NCBI GenBank assembly: GCA_025964635.1
Contig: JAOPYP010000390.1
Location: forward strand, 1-22,115
Direction: 5' to 3'
DNA: 22,115 nucleotides
Source of the DNA: Actinomycetes bacterium
Lineage (GTDB): Bacteria > Actinomycetota > Actinomycetes > Streptosporangiales > Streptosporangiaceae
The first letter of the stretch is position 1. Every line of letters begins with the position of its first letter. The position numbers were made by a program, and so were the translations under genes. Shown piece by piece: positions 1 through 6,827 of this stretch. The notes beneath the pieces are model-generated. The model did no database searches. It was not told where the DNA came from and saw nothing but the letters and a program-made list of their open reading frames with translations.

Positions 1-197
1 GGCAGCCCGAGCCTGGCCGCCCCCTCCAGGACCCGGTGATCGCCACGTCACCCTGGGCCTGCGCGTGAAGCGTGCGGAGGTCATGCTGGCGTCCGTGGCC
101 ATCACGAGGCACGACCTTGAGCAGCGGCGGGCGCGCCGTCTCCCCGCCATGATCGCCGTTTCCTACCCGACGGCTCAGCCGCGGGCGGTCGCGCGGT

Positions 198-398
198 CAG
201 GCGATCGCCATCGGCCGGGTGGCCGCGGCGGCCGGCTGGGCGGGCCTGACCACCATCGAGGTCCACCCGGCACACAGGGACCGGGGACTGGCCCGCGCCG
301 TGACGGCCGCCCTCGCCGCCCAGGCCAGCGCGAGCCGGCGGCCGTTAAGCCCGGGACCGTTTAGCCCGCTAGTGAGGGGCAGAAACGAGGGAGCATGA
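198..398 (+). pseudogene. GNAT acetyltransferase remnant (motif A fragment only)
   Basis: This frame reads IAIGRVAAAAGWAGLTTIEV and then HPAHRDRGLARAVTAALAAQ. That is the core strand plus the acetyl-CoA binding motif A (R-x-x-G-L/A) of GNAT N-acetyltransferases. No start codon or upstream GNAT sequence continues in the same frame: a stop lies at about 66-68, and the stretch between is open but unrecognisable. After motif A the similarity stops abruptly, the motif B helix is missing, and the frame runs out in low-complexity sequence to a TGA at 396-398. I read it as the decayed or truncated tail of an acetyltransferase gene. Bases 1-197 hold nothing I can assign; another frame is open there but does not look like protein. 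The family call rests on roughly 45 residues. Confidence 0.45.
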
Positions 399-424
399 CA
401 GATGGCAGCGAGAGAGGAGACGTC

Positions 425-793
425 ATGGCTGTCTCGGCCTTTCAGGATTACCCGCTGGCCGATCGCGACCGGGAATGGGACGGCGGCGCAGCGGAAAAGC
501 GGATCCGGGCGTGGGCCGGCGCGGAGGACCAGCCGAACGCGAAATACCGGGATGCGCACGTCTGGCACGACAGCGATAACGAGGACAATTTCACCGCCTA
601 CAAACTCCTGATCGCGGACGTCATCCAGGGCAAGGTCCGCGCCGTGCCGCGCGCCATCATGGCCGCGGGAAACGTGATGCAGGGCTCACGAGGCGGTGTC
701 GACCTGCCTAAAAAGGACATAGACCGGGTAAAGAGTCATCTCGCCAGGTACTACCAGAAGATGGGCGAGGATGCTCCCTGGGAACGCGGCTAA
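425..793 (+). CDS. Small hypothetical protein resembling a domain of phage head-maturation proteins
   Basis: The 122-residue product starts MAVSAFQDYPLADRDREWDG. I chose the ATG at 425 because GAGAGGAG lies just upstream; an in-frame ATG at 395 would give a longer form that lacks a good ribosome binding site. There is no signal peptide or membrane helix. The protein is charged and soluble, with a middle block (DNFTAYKLLIADVIQGKVRA, then VPRAIMAAGNVMQGSRGGVD) and an end block (KSHLARYYQKMGEDAPWE). From memory, similar blocks (SYKLPFADV, AVPRAI, ARGGVD, R..L..YY.KMG) occur in phage prohead-protease-type proteins and in stand-alone actinobacterial hypotheticals. No other phage gene is nearby, so this is probably a domesticated stand-alone version. 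Function is unknown. Confidence 0.7.
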   Translation: MAVSAFQDYPLADRDREWDGGAAEKRIRAWAGAEDQPNAKYRDAHVWHDSDNEDNFTAYKLLIADVIQGKVRAVPRAIMAAGNVMQGSRGGVDLPKKDIDRVKSHLARYYQKMGEDAPWERG

Positions 794-843
794 GCACGTT
801 TATCCGCGCCGGGGGGGGCAGGGTCTACCAGTAACTAGCCAGG

Positions 844-863
844 GCCGGCCGACCGCGGCCGGC
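844..863. terminator. GC hairpin between two small genes
   Basis: GCCGGCC (844-850) and GGCCGGC (857-863) form a perfect 7-bp stem with a 6-nt loop. It lies 51 bp after the stop of the upstream gene and 20 bp before the next start. There is no U-run, which is common for actinobacterial terminators. It could equally be a leader hairpin of the following gene. Confidence 0.4.
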
Positions 864-883
864 TCAGGAAGTGAGGTGGAACC

Positions 884-1165
884 ATGACCGGCGCCAACAT
901 CGCCACCTGGCCCATCGCCCTGCTGATCGTGCTGGCTATCGTCGGGATCCCCCTGTGGATGACCCTCCGGCACCGGCACGCCGCTCCTGATTACCGCGAG
1001 GCCCGTGCGCACTACCGCGCCAAGCAGGCCGCGCCCAGCGCCAGCACAACCAGCGACTTCGTGCCAGCCGAGCCGGTTGCGGCCGTTGACGGGCTCGCCA
1101 TCGTCCGCAAGACCCGGACCGCGGATGACGACGACATGGCCGTGCCTGCCCAGCGGCACTGGTAG
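884..1165 (+). CDS. Small single-pass membrane protein, unknown function
   Basis: The product has 93 residues. Residues 8-27 (WPIALLIVLAIVGIPLWMTL) form one strong membrane helix close to the N-terminus. A basic patch (RHRHAAPDYREARAHYR) and a soluble tail of about 60 residues follow, with an acidic run (ADDDDM) near the end. GTGAGGTGG sits at a suitable distance upstream of the ATG. Nothing in the tail matches a family I recognise. The gene lies tail to tail with the carbonic anhydrase gene, with a strong hairpin between them. Small one-helix proteins like this are common in actinomycetes and often accessory; I cannot give a role. Confidence 0.6.
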   Translation: MTGANIATWPIALLIVLAIVGIPLWMTLRHRHAAPDYREARAHYRAKQAAPSASTTSDFVPAEPVAAVDGLAIVRKTRTADDDDMAVPAQRHW

Positions 1166-1228
1166 CTGCCGCGCTCCGCGACTGGCCAGGCCCGGACCCC
1201 GACGGTCCGCCACCCGGCCAGGCCGGCT

Positions 1229-1261
1229 CCCGGGGATGGGGGCGTAGTCCCCCTCCCCGGG
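1229..1261. terminator. Bidirectional hairpin terminator between convergent genes
   Basis: CCCGGGGA (1229-1236) pairs with TCCCCGGG (1254-1261), and GGGGG (1238-1242) pairs with CCCCC (1249-1253) around the loop CGTAGT. The result is a 13-bp stem interrupted only by a bulged T at 1237. It sits 6 bp beyond the carbonic anhydrase stop and 63 bp beyond the small membrane protein stop. The stem is nearly symmetric, so it can serve both strands. Confidence 0.7.
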
Positions 1262-1267
1262 GGCGTG

Positions 1268-1807
1268 CTACTGCTGGCCGGGCTCGGGGACGGGGAAGAC
1301 GCCCGCGGCGTGCCGCCGCGCGAGTTCCCGGTAGACCCGGGGGTTGGCCGCCACCCATTGCCCCGCTCCCCCGGTCACCGGCCCGGCCAGCCGGGCGGGT
1401 ACGCCGACCGCGAGCATCCCCTCGGGGATCTCCATTCCGGGAGGCACGGTGGCGCCGGCCGCGACGAGAGCGCGCGGCCCCACGATGGCGCCATCCAGCA
1501 CGGTGGCGCCGTTGCCGATCAGCGCCTCGGTGTGCACCACCGCGCCGTGGACCACGCAGAGATGCCCGATGGTGACCCCCTCGCCGACCTCGGTGACGGG
1601 ATCGCGGCCGCCGTGCAGCACCGAGCCGTCCTGGACGTTGGCGCCGCGCCGCACCAGGATGGGCCCGAAGTCGGCCCGGAGCACGGCCCCGTACCAGATG
1701 GACGCCTCCGCCTCGACGCGCACGTCGCCCACCAGGGTGGCGGTCGGGGCGATCCAGGCCCCGGGGCTCACAGTGGGCGCGCGGCCCTCGAAAGAGAACA
1801 ATGGCAC
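1268..1807 (-). CDS. Gamma-carbonic anhydrase family protein (left-handed beta-helix)
   Basis: The 179-residue product, from the GTG at 1807, has the hexapeptide-repeat pattern of the gamma-class carbonic anhydrase/YrdA family, with repeats such as GDVRVEAEASIWYGAVLRAD and IGNGATVLDGAIVGPRALV. Three histidines at about 65, 82 and 87 (LHGG, IGHL, VVHG) match the trimer-interface metal ligands of the family. The family typically binds Zn or Fe and hydrates CO2, although many members have no measurable activity. The frame is open upstream as far as 2113, but that stretch would overlap the divergent hydrolase gene and does not look like this family, so the start is placed where the beta-helix begins. 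An in-frame GTG at 1822 is the alternative start. Cytosolic; substrate untested. Confidence 0.85.
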   Translation of the reverse strand: MPLFSFEGRAPTVSPGAWIAPTATLVGDVRVEAEASIWYGAVLRADFGPILVRRGANVQDGSVLHGGRDPVTEVGEGVTIGHLCVVHGAVVHTEALIGNGATVLDGAIVGPRALVAAGATVPPGMEIPEGMLAVGVPARLAGPVTGGAGQWVAANPRVYRELARRHAAGVFPVPEPGQQ

Positions 1808-1919
1808 CCGCCCATGATGCACCGCCCCTGCGATGCGGTACGACGCTGCCCGGGACGATCGCCGCGGCGTCCGGTGACTTATGCGGACGACCGCTGGCTG
1901 GAGGGGGAGACTGGCAGCT

Positions 1920-2960
1920 GTGGCATCAGCCGCGAGAACCATCAGGCCTGTCGTCGCCGGCCACCTGATCGCCGTCGCTCTCGCCACCCTGGGGCTGGTC
2001 TGCGCGTGCGCGGGCCAGCCGCAGCGGCATGCGGCGAGAGCAGCGACGCGGGACGTCCCGACCCTGCCGGCCGGGACCCCTGGCGGGACGCCCGCTGCCG
2101 GCACCCTCGGCACCTATCAGGTCGGCGAGCGGCAGGTGACCTTCGTCGAGCCGGCCCGCACCGGCCGGGCCGGCCAGAGCCTCGGCCAGCGCCCGCTGGT
2201 GACCCAGATCCGGTATCCGCTGGCGCAGCGGCCATCCGGACCGCAACCGGCACACGGCCCCTTCCCCCTGCTCCTGTTCGCCCCCGGGTTCATGCAATGC
2301 GGTGGCCCCTATGCGCGCCTGCTGCATGCCTGGGCCAGCGCCGGCTACGTGGTCGCGGTCGTGAACTTCCCGCGCACGGATTGTCATGCCGGTCCCGCAG
2401 CCTACGAACCAGACCTCGTGAACCAGCCCGCGGACATGTCCTTCGTGCTCAGCAGGCTGCTGGCGCTGAGCAAGAAGCCAGGTGATCTGTTCTCCGGCCT
2501 GCTGAATCGCCATCAGATCGCCGCCGCGGGCCAGTCCGACGGCGGCGACACGGTCGCTGCCCTCGCGGCCAACGCCTGCTGCAGCGACCGCAGGCTCGGC
2601 GCCGCGGCGGTGCTCTCGGGCGCGGAGTGGCCCCCGATGCCCGGCCGGTACTTCCCGCGCGGGGCACCGCCGATGCTGTTCGTGCAGGGCAGCGCAGATC
2701 CGGTCAACCCGCCGCAGGCGAGCCTCCAGCTGTATCGCGCCGATCGGGCCGGCGGCCGCTACTACCTCGACCTGTTTGGCGCGAACCACATGACCCCCTA
2801 CGTGGGAAGCAACCCGGAGGAGCAGCTCGTGGCCCGGGTAACCCTGGCCTTCTTCGACCGCTACGTGCTCGGCGAGGCCGGCGCCCTGGCCACGATGCGA
2901 CGGGATGGCAACGTCCGGGGTAACGCCGCTCTGGTGAGCGGAAACCGGCTCCCGCCCTGA
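1920..2960 (+). CDS. Secreted alpha/beta hydrolase (chlorophyllase/PAF-acetylhydrolase-like)
   Basis: The product is 346 residues from the GTG at 1920. I prefer this start because GGAGGGGGAG (1900-1909) sits about 10 nt upstream; an ATG at 1881 would add 13 residues. A hydrophobic N-terminal segment (about 13-30) ends in VCACAG, which is either an imperfect lipobox or a normal export signal. The hydrolase core has LLLFAPGFMQCGGPY (oxyanion region), the nucleophile elbow GQSDGG (Ser at about 206), GSADPVN (Asp at about 260) and GANHMTPY (His at about 290), a complete catalytic triad in the right order. This resembles actinobacterial secreted dienelactone-hydrolase, chlorophyllase or PAF-acetylhydrolase-like esterases. 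It is predicted to act outside the cell on an ester; the substrate is unknown. Confidence 0.85.
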   Translation: MASAARTIRPVVAGHLIAVALATLGLVCACAGQPQRHAARAATRDVPTLPAGTPGGTPAAGTLGTYQVGERQVTFVEPARTGRAGQSLGQRPLVTQIRYPLAQRPSGPQPAHGPFPLLLFAPGFMQCGGPYARLLHAWASAGYVVAVVNFPRTDCHAGPAAYEPDLVNQPADMSFVLSRLLALSKKPGDLFSGLLNRHQIAAAGQSDGGDTVAALAANACCSDRRLGAAAVLSGAEWPPMPGRYFPRGAPPMLFVQGSADPVNPPQASLQLYRADRAGGRYYLDLFGANHMTPYVGSNPEEQLVARVTLAFFDRYVLGEAGALATMRRDGNVRGNAALVSGNRLPP

Positions 2961-2998
2961 CCGAGGGGCCGTGCCTCAGATGCCACCCATGAATGGGC

Positions 2999-4107
2999 TC
3001 ATCCGGCGGGGCGGGCCGACATCGTGACGAAGTCGCGCGCCCACGAGGGCGCGAAGAACGTCCACGGGCCCTGCATGGTCGAGGAGAGCAGGTTGCTGCC
3101 ATTCGACGGCGCGGCGAGCCCGCCCGCGGCCCGGGGGTGGTAGCTGACAAAGACCGTCCAGGAAGGGTTGATGTCGAGCTGCATGCCGCGGACGACCCCG
3201 GCGCGCACGAGAAGCTGGGCGAGCTGGAGAGGGTCCAGAGCCGGGCCGGTGGCATAGACCAGGGCGCCGTTGGCGGTGACGCCCACGCCAGAGCGCCACT
3301 GGTGCTCGATGCCGGGGACCGAGGCCGCGCACGACGCCGCGCCACACGTCGCCCCCCAAGCCTGCCAGTGGGTGCTCGCGGCTTTCCGTGTCGGCCGGCC
3401 ACCGGCGACGAGCGGCACGAGATTCTGGCGGACCCCCACCACGTCCGGGGTCATGATCACGTCACGGCCCCAGGCGCCGACGTTGACGCTCCCGTCGGCC
3501 TTGATCACCAGCGAGGCGGCCCCCCGCCGCAGCGGAACGATGACGCGGCCCTGCGTGTAGTAGCCACCGCCCGCCTGGTTCATCATGAACCCGCCGTTGA
3601 ACGCCGCCACCACCGAGGCCGCCTGCGCCGGCCTGATCGGCGCGGTGTAGCGGTACGGCCCACCGCCGGGGCTCCTCGAGCCCGAGTACAGCCGGGCGGA
3701 CAGCAGGCGGGTATCCATCCACGAGATACCCGCCGCCTGGCTGCCCCCAGGCGGGATGAGCGTGGTCTCGTAGACCGCCGGCCCACCATGGACCGGCCGG
3801 CCGGCCGGACGCCAGGCCCCCTCACCCGCGGCCCGGGGCCTGCCGAACGGGGCAGTGCGGCGGGGGCAGGCAACGGCGCGACAGGGGCGCCGCCCTGCGG
3901 GCTGGAGCCGGCCGGATCCACGCTGCCCGACGTGGCGGGATGCGGAGACGGCGCGGTCGTGGCCGGCGGCGGCGCCGCCGGGGTGCTCCCACGTCCTGAG
4001 GGAAGGACGGCTGGGGTGCCGGTGCTGCATGATGCCAGCGCCACGCCGGACAGCAGCCACACGCACACCAGGGTCCTCACGCCGGGACGAAACTGGGCGG
4101 TGCTCAC
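2999..4107 (-). pseudogene. Phosphodiester glycosidase (NAGPA)-type lipoprotein, broken by one frameshift
   Basis: Two frames on the minus strand together make one protein. The first, from GTG 4107, encodes a lipoprotein signal (MSTAQFRPGVRTLVCVWLLS then GVALASC, a classic lipobox) followed by a Pro/Ala/Ser-rich linker. The second, shifted by -1, encodes the catalytic-type domain: VYETTLIPPG, AAFNGGFMMNQAGGGYY, VIKADGSVNVGAWGRDV, GVGVTANGALVYATG and MQLDINPSWT, the pattern of NAGPA/DUF2233 phosphodiester glycosidases. The frames swap near 3820-3880, where several C-runs occur. Neither frame alone makes a sensible exported enzyme. One missing base in the assembly or a true deletion would both explain this. 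An intact version would be anchored outside the membrane and act on glycosyl phosphodiesters or related wall polymers. Confidence 0.75.
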
Positions 4108-4134
4108 CCCACCACGCTAAAGGCCCCCGCGCAT

Positions 4135-4164
4135 CCAGCGCATGCTGGCCGGGTCAAGGCCAGC
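4135..4164 (-). promoter_or_regulatory. Pair of mutually exclusive hairpins upstream of the NAGPA-type lipoprotein
   Basis: GCTGGCC (4144-4150) and GGCCAGC (4158-4164) form a perfect 7-bp stem with a 7-nt loop. CCAGC (4135-4139) can pair instead with GCTGG (4144-4148). The same arm therefore has two partners, about 30-55 nt upstream of the lipoprotein start. On the minus strand the loop reads TTGACCC, so a -35-like TTGACC sits inside the inverted repeat. It could be an operator or an RNA switch; I see no convincing -10 at the right distance. Confidence 0.3.
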
Positions 4165-4303
4165 CACCTCTATTCCGGGGGCGGGTGGCGCGCTGCGTCC
4201 CAGGATGGACGCGACGGCGAGTCACGAGGGCCGCCGGATATTGGCGGCTTTATCACCCGGGATATGACACGCCGTGCGGATTCTGGGGCCTCATTCCGGG
4301 GTC

Positions 4304-4331
4304 TTGCGTTCACGCCGAGTTACCTTAGGAA
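4304..4331 (+). promoter_or_regulatory. Candidate promoter in the 4108-4433 divergent gap
   Basis: TTGCGT (4304-4309) and TAGGAA (4326-4331) are separated by 16 bp and fit the actinobacterial sigma-70-type pattern TTGAC / TAGRRT loosely. The gene starting at 4434 would then have a leader of about 95 nt. The 326-bp gap 4108-4433 contains this candidate and the hairpins near 4150. Otherwise I see no gene, repeat or clear operator in it. Confidence 0.3.
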
Positions 4332-4433
4332 TTGTGTTCGCCTACGCAGTTTCATCCTGGCCGGTGGAGCTTGTCCGATTCGGCGCCGCACGACGGAGCA
4401 CGCCCACGGCCACAACCCGCCCGCGGTGGTGGC

Positions 4434-4724
4434 ATGACCTCTCCGGATGACGCCTGCAAGCCCGAGGCGGCCCTGTTCGATGACGTAGGGCCCGATCATG
4501 CGGGCAGCGTGCTGTGCCGCCTCCTCATCAGCCACCCTGACGTCGTCGACATCGAGATCCTCGGCCAGACCGAGATAGTGGAGGGAATCACCTCGTACTC
4601 GCTGGGTGTGCTGCTGCCCGGGGGCCGGGAACTCTACATCGACGTAGAGGACGCGCCCGCGGCCCCGCCCGGTGCCGCGGGAGCGCCGCGCGCCCCGGCC
4701 CCACCGGGGGCCGTGGGGCCGTAA
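4434..4724 (+). CDS. Small acidic protein, unknown function
   Basis: The 96-residue product starts MTSPDDACKPEAALFDDVGP, with GGTGG just before the ATG at 4434. The frame is open further upstream, but that part reads as low-complexity Arg/Pro sequence. Residues 25-65 are well structured and acidic (SVLCRLLISHPDVVDIEILG, then SYSLGVLLPGGRELYIDVED), suggesting a small alpha/beta fold. The last 25 residues are only Ala, Pro and Gly. That tail is encoded opposite the tail of the convergent membrane protein gene, with a 91-bp overlap. No family recognised. Confidence 0.55.
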   Translation: MTSPDDACKPEAALFDDVGPDHAGSVLCRLLISHPDVVDIEILGQTEIVEGITSYSLGVLLPGGRELYIDVEDAPAAPPGAAGAPRAPAPPGAVGP

Positions 4725-5710
4725 GCAGGAGACGGGCCAGCCGGGAACGGGTCGGGGGTGGCGCGTTCGATGGCCGGCCAGCCAACGTCCGCGTCGTGCT
4801 CGGCCCGCTCAGCCCGTCCGCCGCCGCGCAGCCCGAACAGCCGCTTGGAGAACAGCAGGTAGGCGACGATGGCCAGGTTGATGACGAGGGTGAGCACCTT
4901 CAGCGCGGTCACGCTCCTGGTCAGCTCGTAGATTTCGTACGGCACGAACACCGCCGTCGCCACGAACGTCAGGTACTCGGCCCAGCGGCGGCCCTGCCAC
5001 AGCCCGATCGCCTCGACTCCCTCCAGGACCGCATACGCGGCGATAGCGGTCCCCACCAGGTAGAGGTTCCTGATGCTGATCGCGAACAGCCTCTGCAGAT
5101 CGTGCACGACGCCGTGGCGGCTGCTGGCGATCGGGCCGCCAACGCCGCCCTGCAGGTCGCGGAGGATGCGGGTGAAGTCCGCGTTCAGCGCGGCCTTGTT
5201 GCCGGCGAACAGGAACACGGCGGCGGCGAGCGCGGACAGGATCAGGAAATGCAGCGCCCGGTCGATGGCGATCAGCCGGAGGACGTAGCGGTCGCGCAGC
5301 GGCCGGCCGCGCAGCGGGAGGGTGACCTCCTCCCGGGACGGCGGGTACCGCCGGGCCGGCCGGCCTGGAGGCCTCAGCACCACCCAGGAGTCGCAGCGCA
5401 GGCAGCGGTACCACCGCAGGCCGCCCGAATCCCGGGCGAAGAGGTGGTCGCCGGGGCGGAGCTCGGCCGCGTCGGTGCCGAGCAGCTCGTGGCCGTGCAG
5501 ACCGCAGCCGATGAGCTCGTAGCGGAGCTTGGGGCGGTACCGCCGCGGCTGCTCGGTGCCCGGCGGGGCCGTCGGCGCGGAGACCTCCGCCGGTGCCGGC
5601 GCAGCCCCAGACGCCGGGGCGGGCCCCGGCTCGGACGCCTCCTCCGGCCGGGACGCGGCTCCGGCCGCGGACGCCGCCCCCGATCCTGGTGCCGGGCCCT
5701 CGGTGCTCAT
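4634..5710 (-). CDS. DUF2127-type integral membrane protein with Cys-rich cytoplasmic domain
   Basis: The product is 358 residues. Residues 1-55 are a disordered Ala/Pro/Glu-rich tail. Residues 60-110 hold a small domain (RYELIGCGLHGHELLGTDAA, then WYRCLRCDSW) whose Cys at about 69 and CLRC pair at about 103-106 could bind metal. RYPPSREEVTLPLRGRPLRD and the four membrane helices at about 152-170, 212-236, 244-262 and 270-287 follow, ending with LLFSKRLFGLRGGG. This matches the actinobacterial version of the DUF2127 membrane family in length and order. Function is not known. The C-terminal Pro/Ala/Gly stretch overlaps the opposite-strand small gene. The Shine-Dalgarno site before the ATG is weak. 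Confidence 0.8.
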   Translation of the reverse strand: MSTEGPAPGSGAASAAGAASRPEEASEPGPAPASGAAPAPAEVSAPTAPPGTEQPRRYRPKLRYELIGCGLHGHELLGTDAAELRPGDHLFARDSGGLRWYRCLRCDSWVVLRPPGRPARRYPPSREEVTLPLRGRPLRDRYVLRLIAIDRALHFLILSALAAAVFLFAGNKAALNADFTRILRDLQGGVGGPIASSRHGVVHDLQRLFAISIRNLYLVGTAIAAYAVLEGVEAIGLWQGRRWAEYLTFVATAVFVPYEIYELTRSVTALKVLTLVINLAIVAYLLFSKRLFGLRGGGRAERAEHDADVGWPAIERATPDPFPAGPSPAYGPTAPGGAGARGAPAAPGGAAGASSTSM

Positions 5711-5729
5711 ATCTGCGTGCTACCCGCCG

Positions 5730-5757
5730 GCGTGGCCGATTACAAGCACCGCCACGC
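5730..5757. terminator. Inverted repeat between two minus-strand genes
   Basis: GCGTGGC (5730-5736) and GCCACGC (5751-5757) form a 7-bp stem with a 14-nt loop in the 70-bp gap between the SDR stop and the DUF2127-type gene start. It may end the SDR transcript. Alternatively it may be an operator for the next gene, because a TGTAAT -10-like box on the minus strand lies in the loop. Confidence 0.3.
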
Positions 5758-5780
5758 GGCTCCTGCCGAAGCCTCACGGG

Positions 5781-6710
5781 TCAGGTGCGGACGGCGCCTG
5801 CTGGCAGGTGCACTCCGGTCAGCCGCTCGGCCGCCACCCAGAGGCGGGCCGCGGCCGCCGTGTCACGGGCCCGGCGCGGCGGCCGGACGAAGGTGGCCGG
5901 GCCAACCAGCCCGAAAGTCCCGCCTGGGCCGTAGTACCCGCCAGACACGGCGGACGGGCTGGTGGCCGCGTACAGCAACGGCTCCGTGCCGGGCCCGACA
6001 TCCTGCGACGGGAGGAAGTGCATGCTGTTGAACAGGGTCCGCTTCGGCGTGTCGCGGCCCAGGCTGGCCCCGGCAGTCTGCAGGTTCGTGCGTGTGTACC
6101 CCGGGTGCGCCGCGACGCTCATCAGGGTCCAGTCACGCTCGACCGCGACGGCGGCGAGGTGCAGGGTCATCATCAGGTCCGCCAGCTTGGACTGGGCGTA
6201 GGAAAAGTTCGCGCTGTAACGGCGTTCCCATTGCAGATCGTCAAAGTGGATCCGGCCGAAGTTCGCGGTGCCGCTGCTCATGGTGACCACCCGCGGTGCC
6301 GGGGCGGCGAGTACCAGCGGCAGCAGCCGGACGGTCAGCGCGAACGGGCCCAGGAAGTTGCTGCCGAACTGGAGCTCGAAACCGTCGGCGGTGGTCATCC
6401 GGGTCGGTGGCGCCATCACGCCGGCGTTGTTGATAAGTGTGTCGACCGGGGTGCCATCGGCGAGGAGGCGGTCGCTGAACTCGCGGACCGACGCCAGGTC
6501 GGCCAGGTCGATGCGGCGGACCTCGAGCTGGGCGTGCGGGTGGCGGGCCTGGATCTCGGCCCGGGCCTGCTCGCCCTTGGCCACCGTGCGGACAGCCATG
6601 ATGACGTGCGCGCCCGACTCAGCCAGCCGCCGGGCGGCCTCTTTGCCGGTGCCGCTGTTGGCGCCGGTGACGATGACGCGCCTGCCGGACTGATCCGGGA
6701 CCATGACCAT
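5781..6710 (-). CDS. Short-chain dehydrogenase/reductase under TetR control
   Basis: The product is 309 residues from the ATG at 6710, which has GGAAGGA 8 nt upstream. It carries the full SDR signature: cofactor motif TGANSGTG (15-22), NNAG (94-97), catalytic Ser (about 145), and Tyr171/Lys175 in YAQSK. The size and the SNFLGPFALTVRLLP region resemble retinol-dehydrogenase/protochlorophyllide-reductase-like SDRs, which usually use NADP(H). The gene diverges from tetR. Its promoter (TTGTGT / TAGATT) encloses one TetR-type palindrome in the spacer, with a second just after the predicted start point, so it is very likely the repressor's main target. It may reduce or oxidise the small molecule that the repressor senses; the substrate is unknown. 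Confidence 0.85.
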   Translation of the reverse strand: MVMVPDQSGRRVIVTGANSGTGKEAARRLAESGAHVIMAVRTVAKGEQARAEIQARHPHAQLEVRRIDLADLASVREFSDRLLADGTPVDTLINNAGVMAPPTRMTTADGFELQFGSNFLGPFALTVRLLPLVLAAPAPRVVTMSSGTANFGRIHFDDLQWERRYSANFSYAQSKLADLMMTLHLAAVAVERDWTLMSVAAHPGYTRTNLQTAGASLGRDTPKRTLFNSMHFLPSQDVGPGTEPLLYAATSPSAVSGGYYGPGGTFGLVGPATFVRPPRRARDTAAAARLWVAAERLTGVHLPAGAVRT

Positions 6711-6745
6711 GATGAGGTTCCTTCCGGGCGGTGCCAAACCATCGG

Positions 6746-6762
6746 ACAGACCATCGGTCTGT
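6746..6762. promoter_or_regulatory. TetR-type operator O1 (perfect palindrome)
   Basis: ACAGACC-ATC-GGTCTGT is a perfect 7-bp inverted repeat with a 3-bp centre. It lies just downstream of the predicted start point of the SDR transcript, in its leader. Its centre is 32 bp from that of O2, about three helical turns. Confidence 0.85.
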
Positions 6763-6771
6763 TATTCGGCA

Positions 6772-6800
6772 AATCTAGCAGACCGATGGTCTGTACACAA
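6772..6800 (-). promoter_or_regulatory. SDR promoter with TetR-type operator O2 filling the spacer
   Basis: On the minus strand a -35 box TTGTGT (6795-6800) and a -10 box TAGATT (6772-6777) are 17 bp apart. Those 17 bp (6778-6794) are exactly GCAGACC-GAT-GGTCTGT, the reverse complement of O1 with one mismatch. Repressor bound there would cover the promoter. The resulting SDR leader would be about 55 nt. Confidence 0.75.
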
Positions 6801-6821
6801 GGAACCACTGGTCTGTAAAGT
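6800..6821 (+). promoter_or_regulatory. tetR -10 region with degenerate third operator O3
   Basis: AGGAACC-ACT-GGTCTGT (6800-6816) keeps one perfect half-site and 4 of 7 bases of the other, centred 22 bp from O2. TAAAGT (6816-6821) fits the -10 pattern and ends 6 bp before the GTG at 6828, so the tetR message may be leaderless. The overlap of O3 with the -10 suggests autorepression. Confidence 0.5.
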
Positions 6822-6827
6822 GTGGCC

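Noticed and set aside
1265..2485. 406-codon plus-strand frame covering the carbonic anhydrase and hydrolase genes
   Set aside because: The beta-helix repeats and the catalytic triad lie in other frames. This one reads as Arg/Pro/Gly filler.
3820..3880. Programmed -1 frameshift in the lipoprotein gene
   Set aside because: No X-XXY-YYZ slippery heptamer in the right phase and no obvious stimulatory structure. Indel or sequencing error is simpler.
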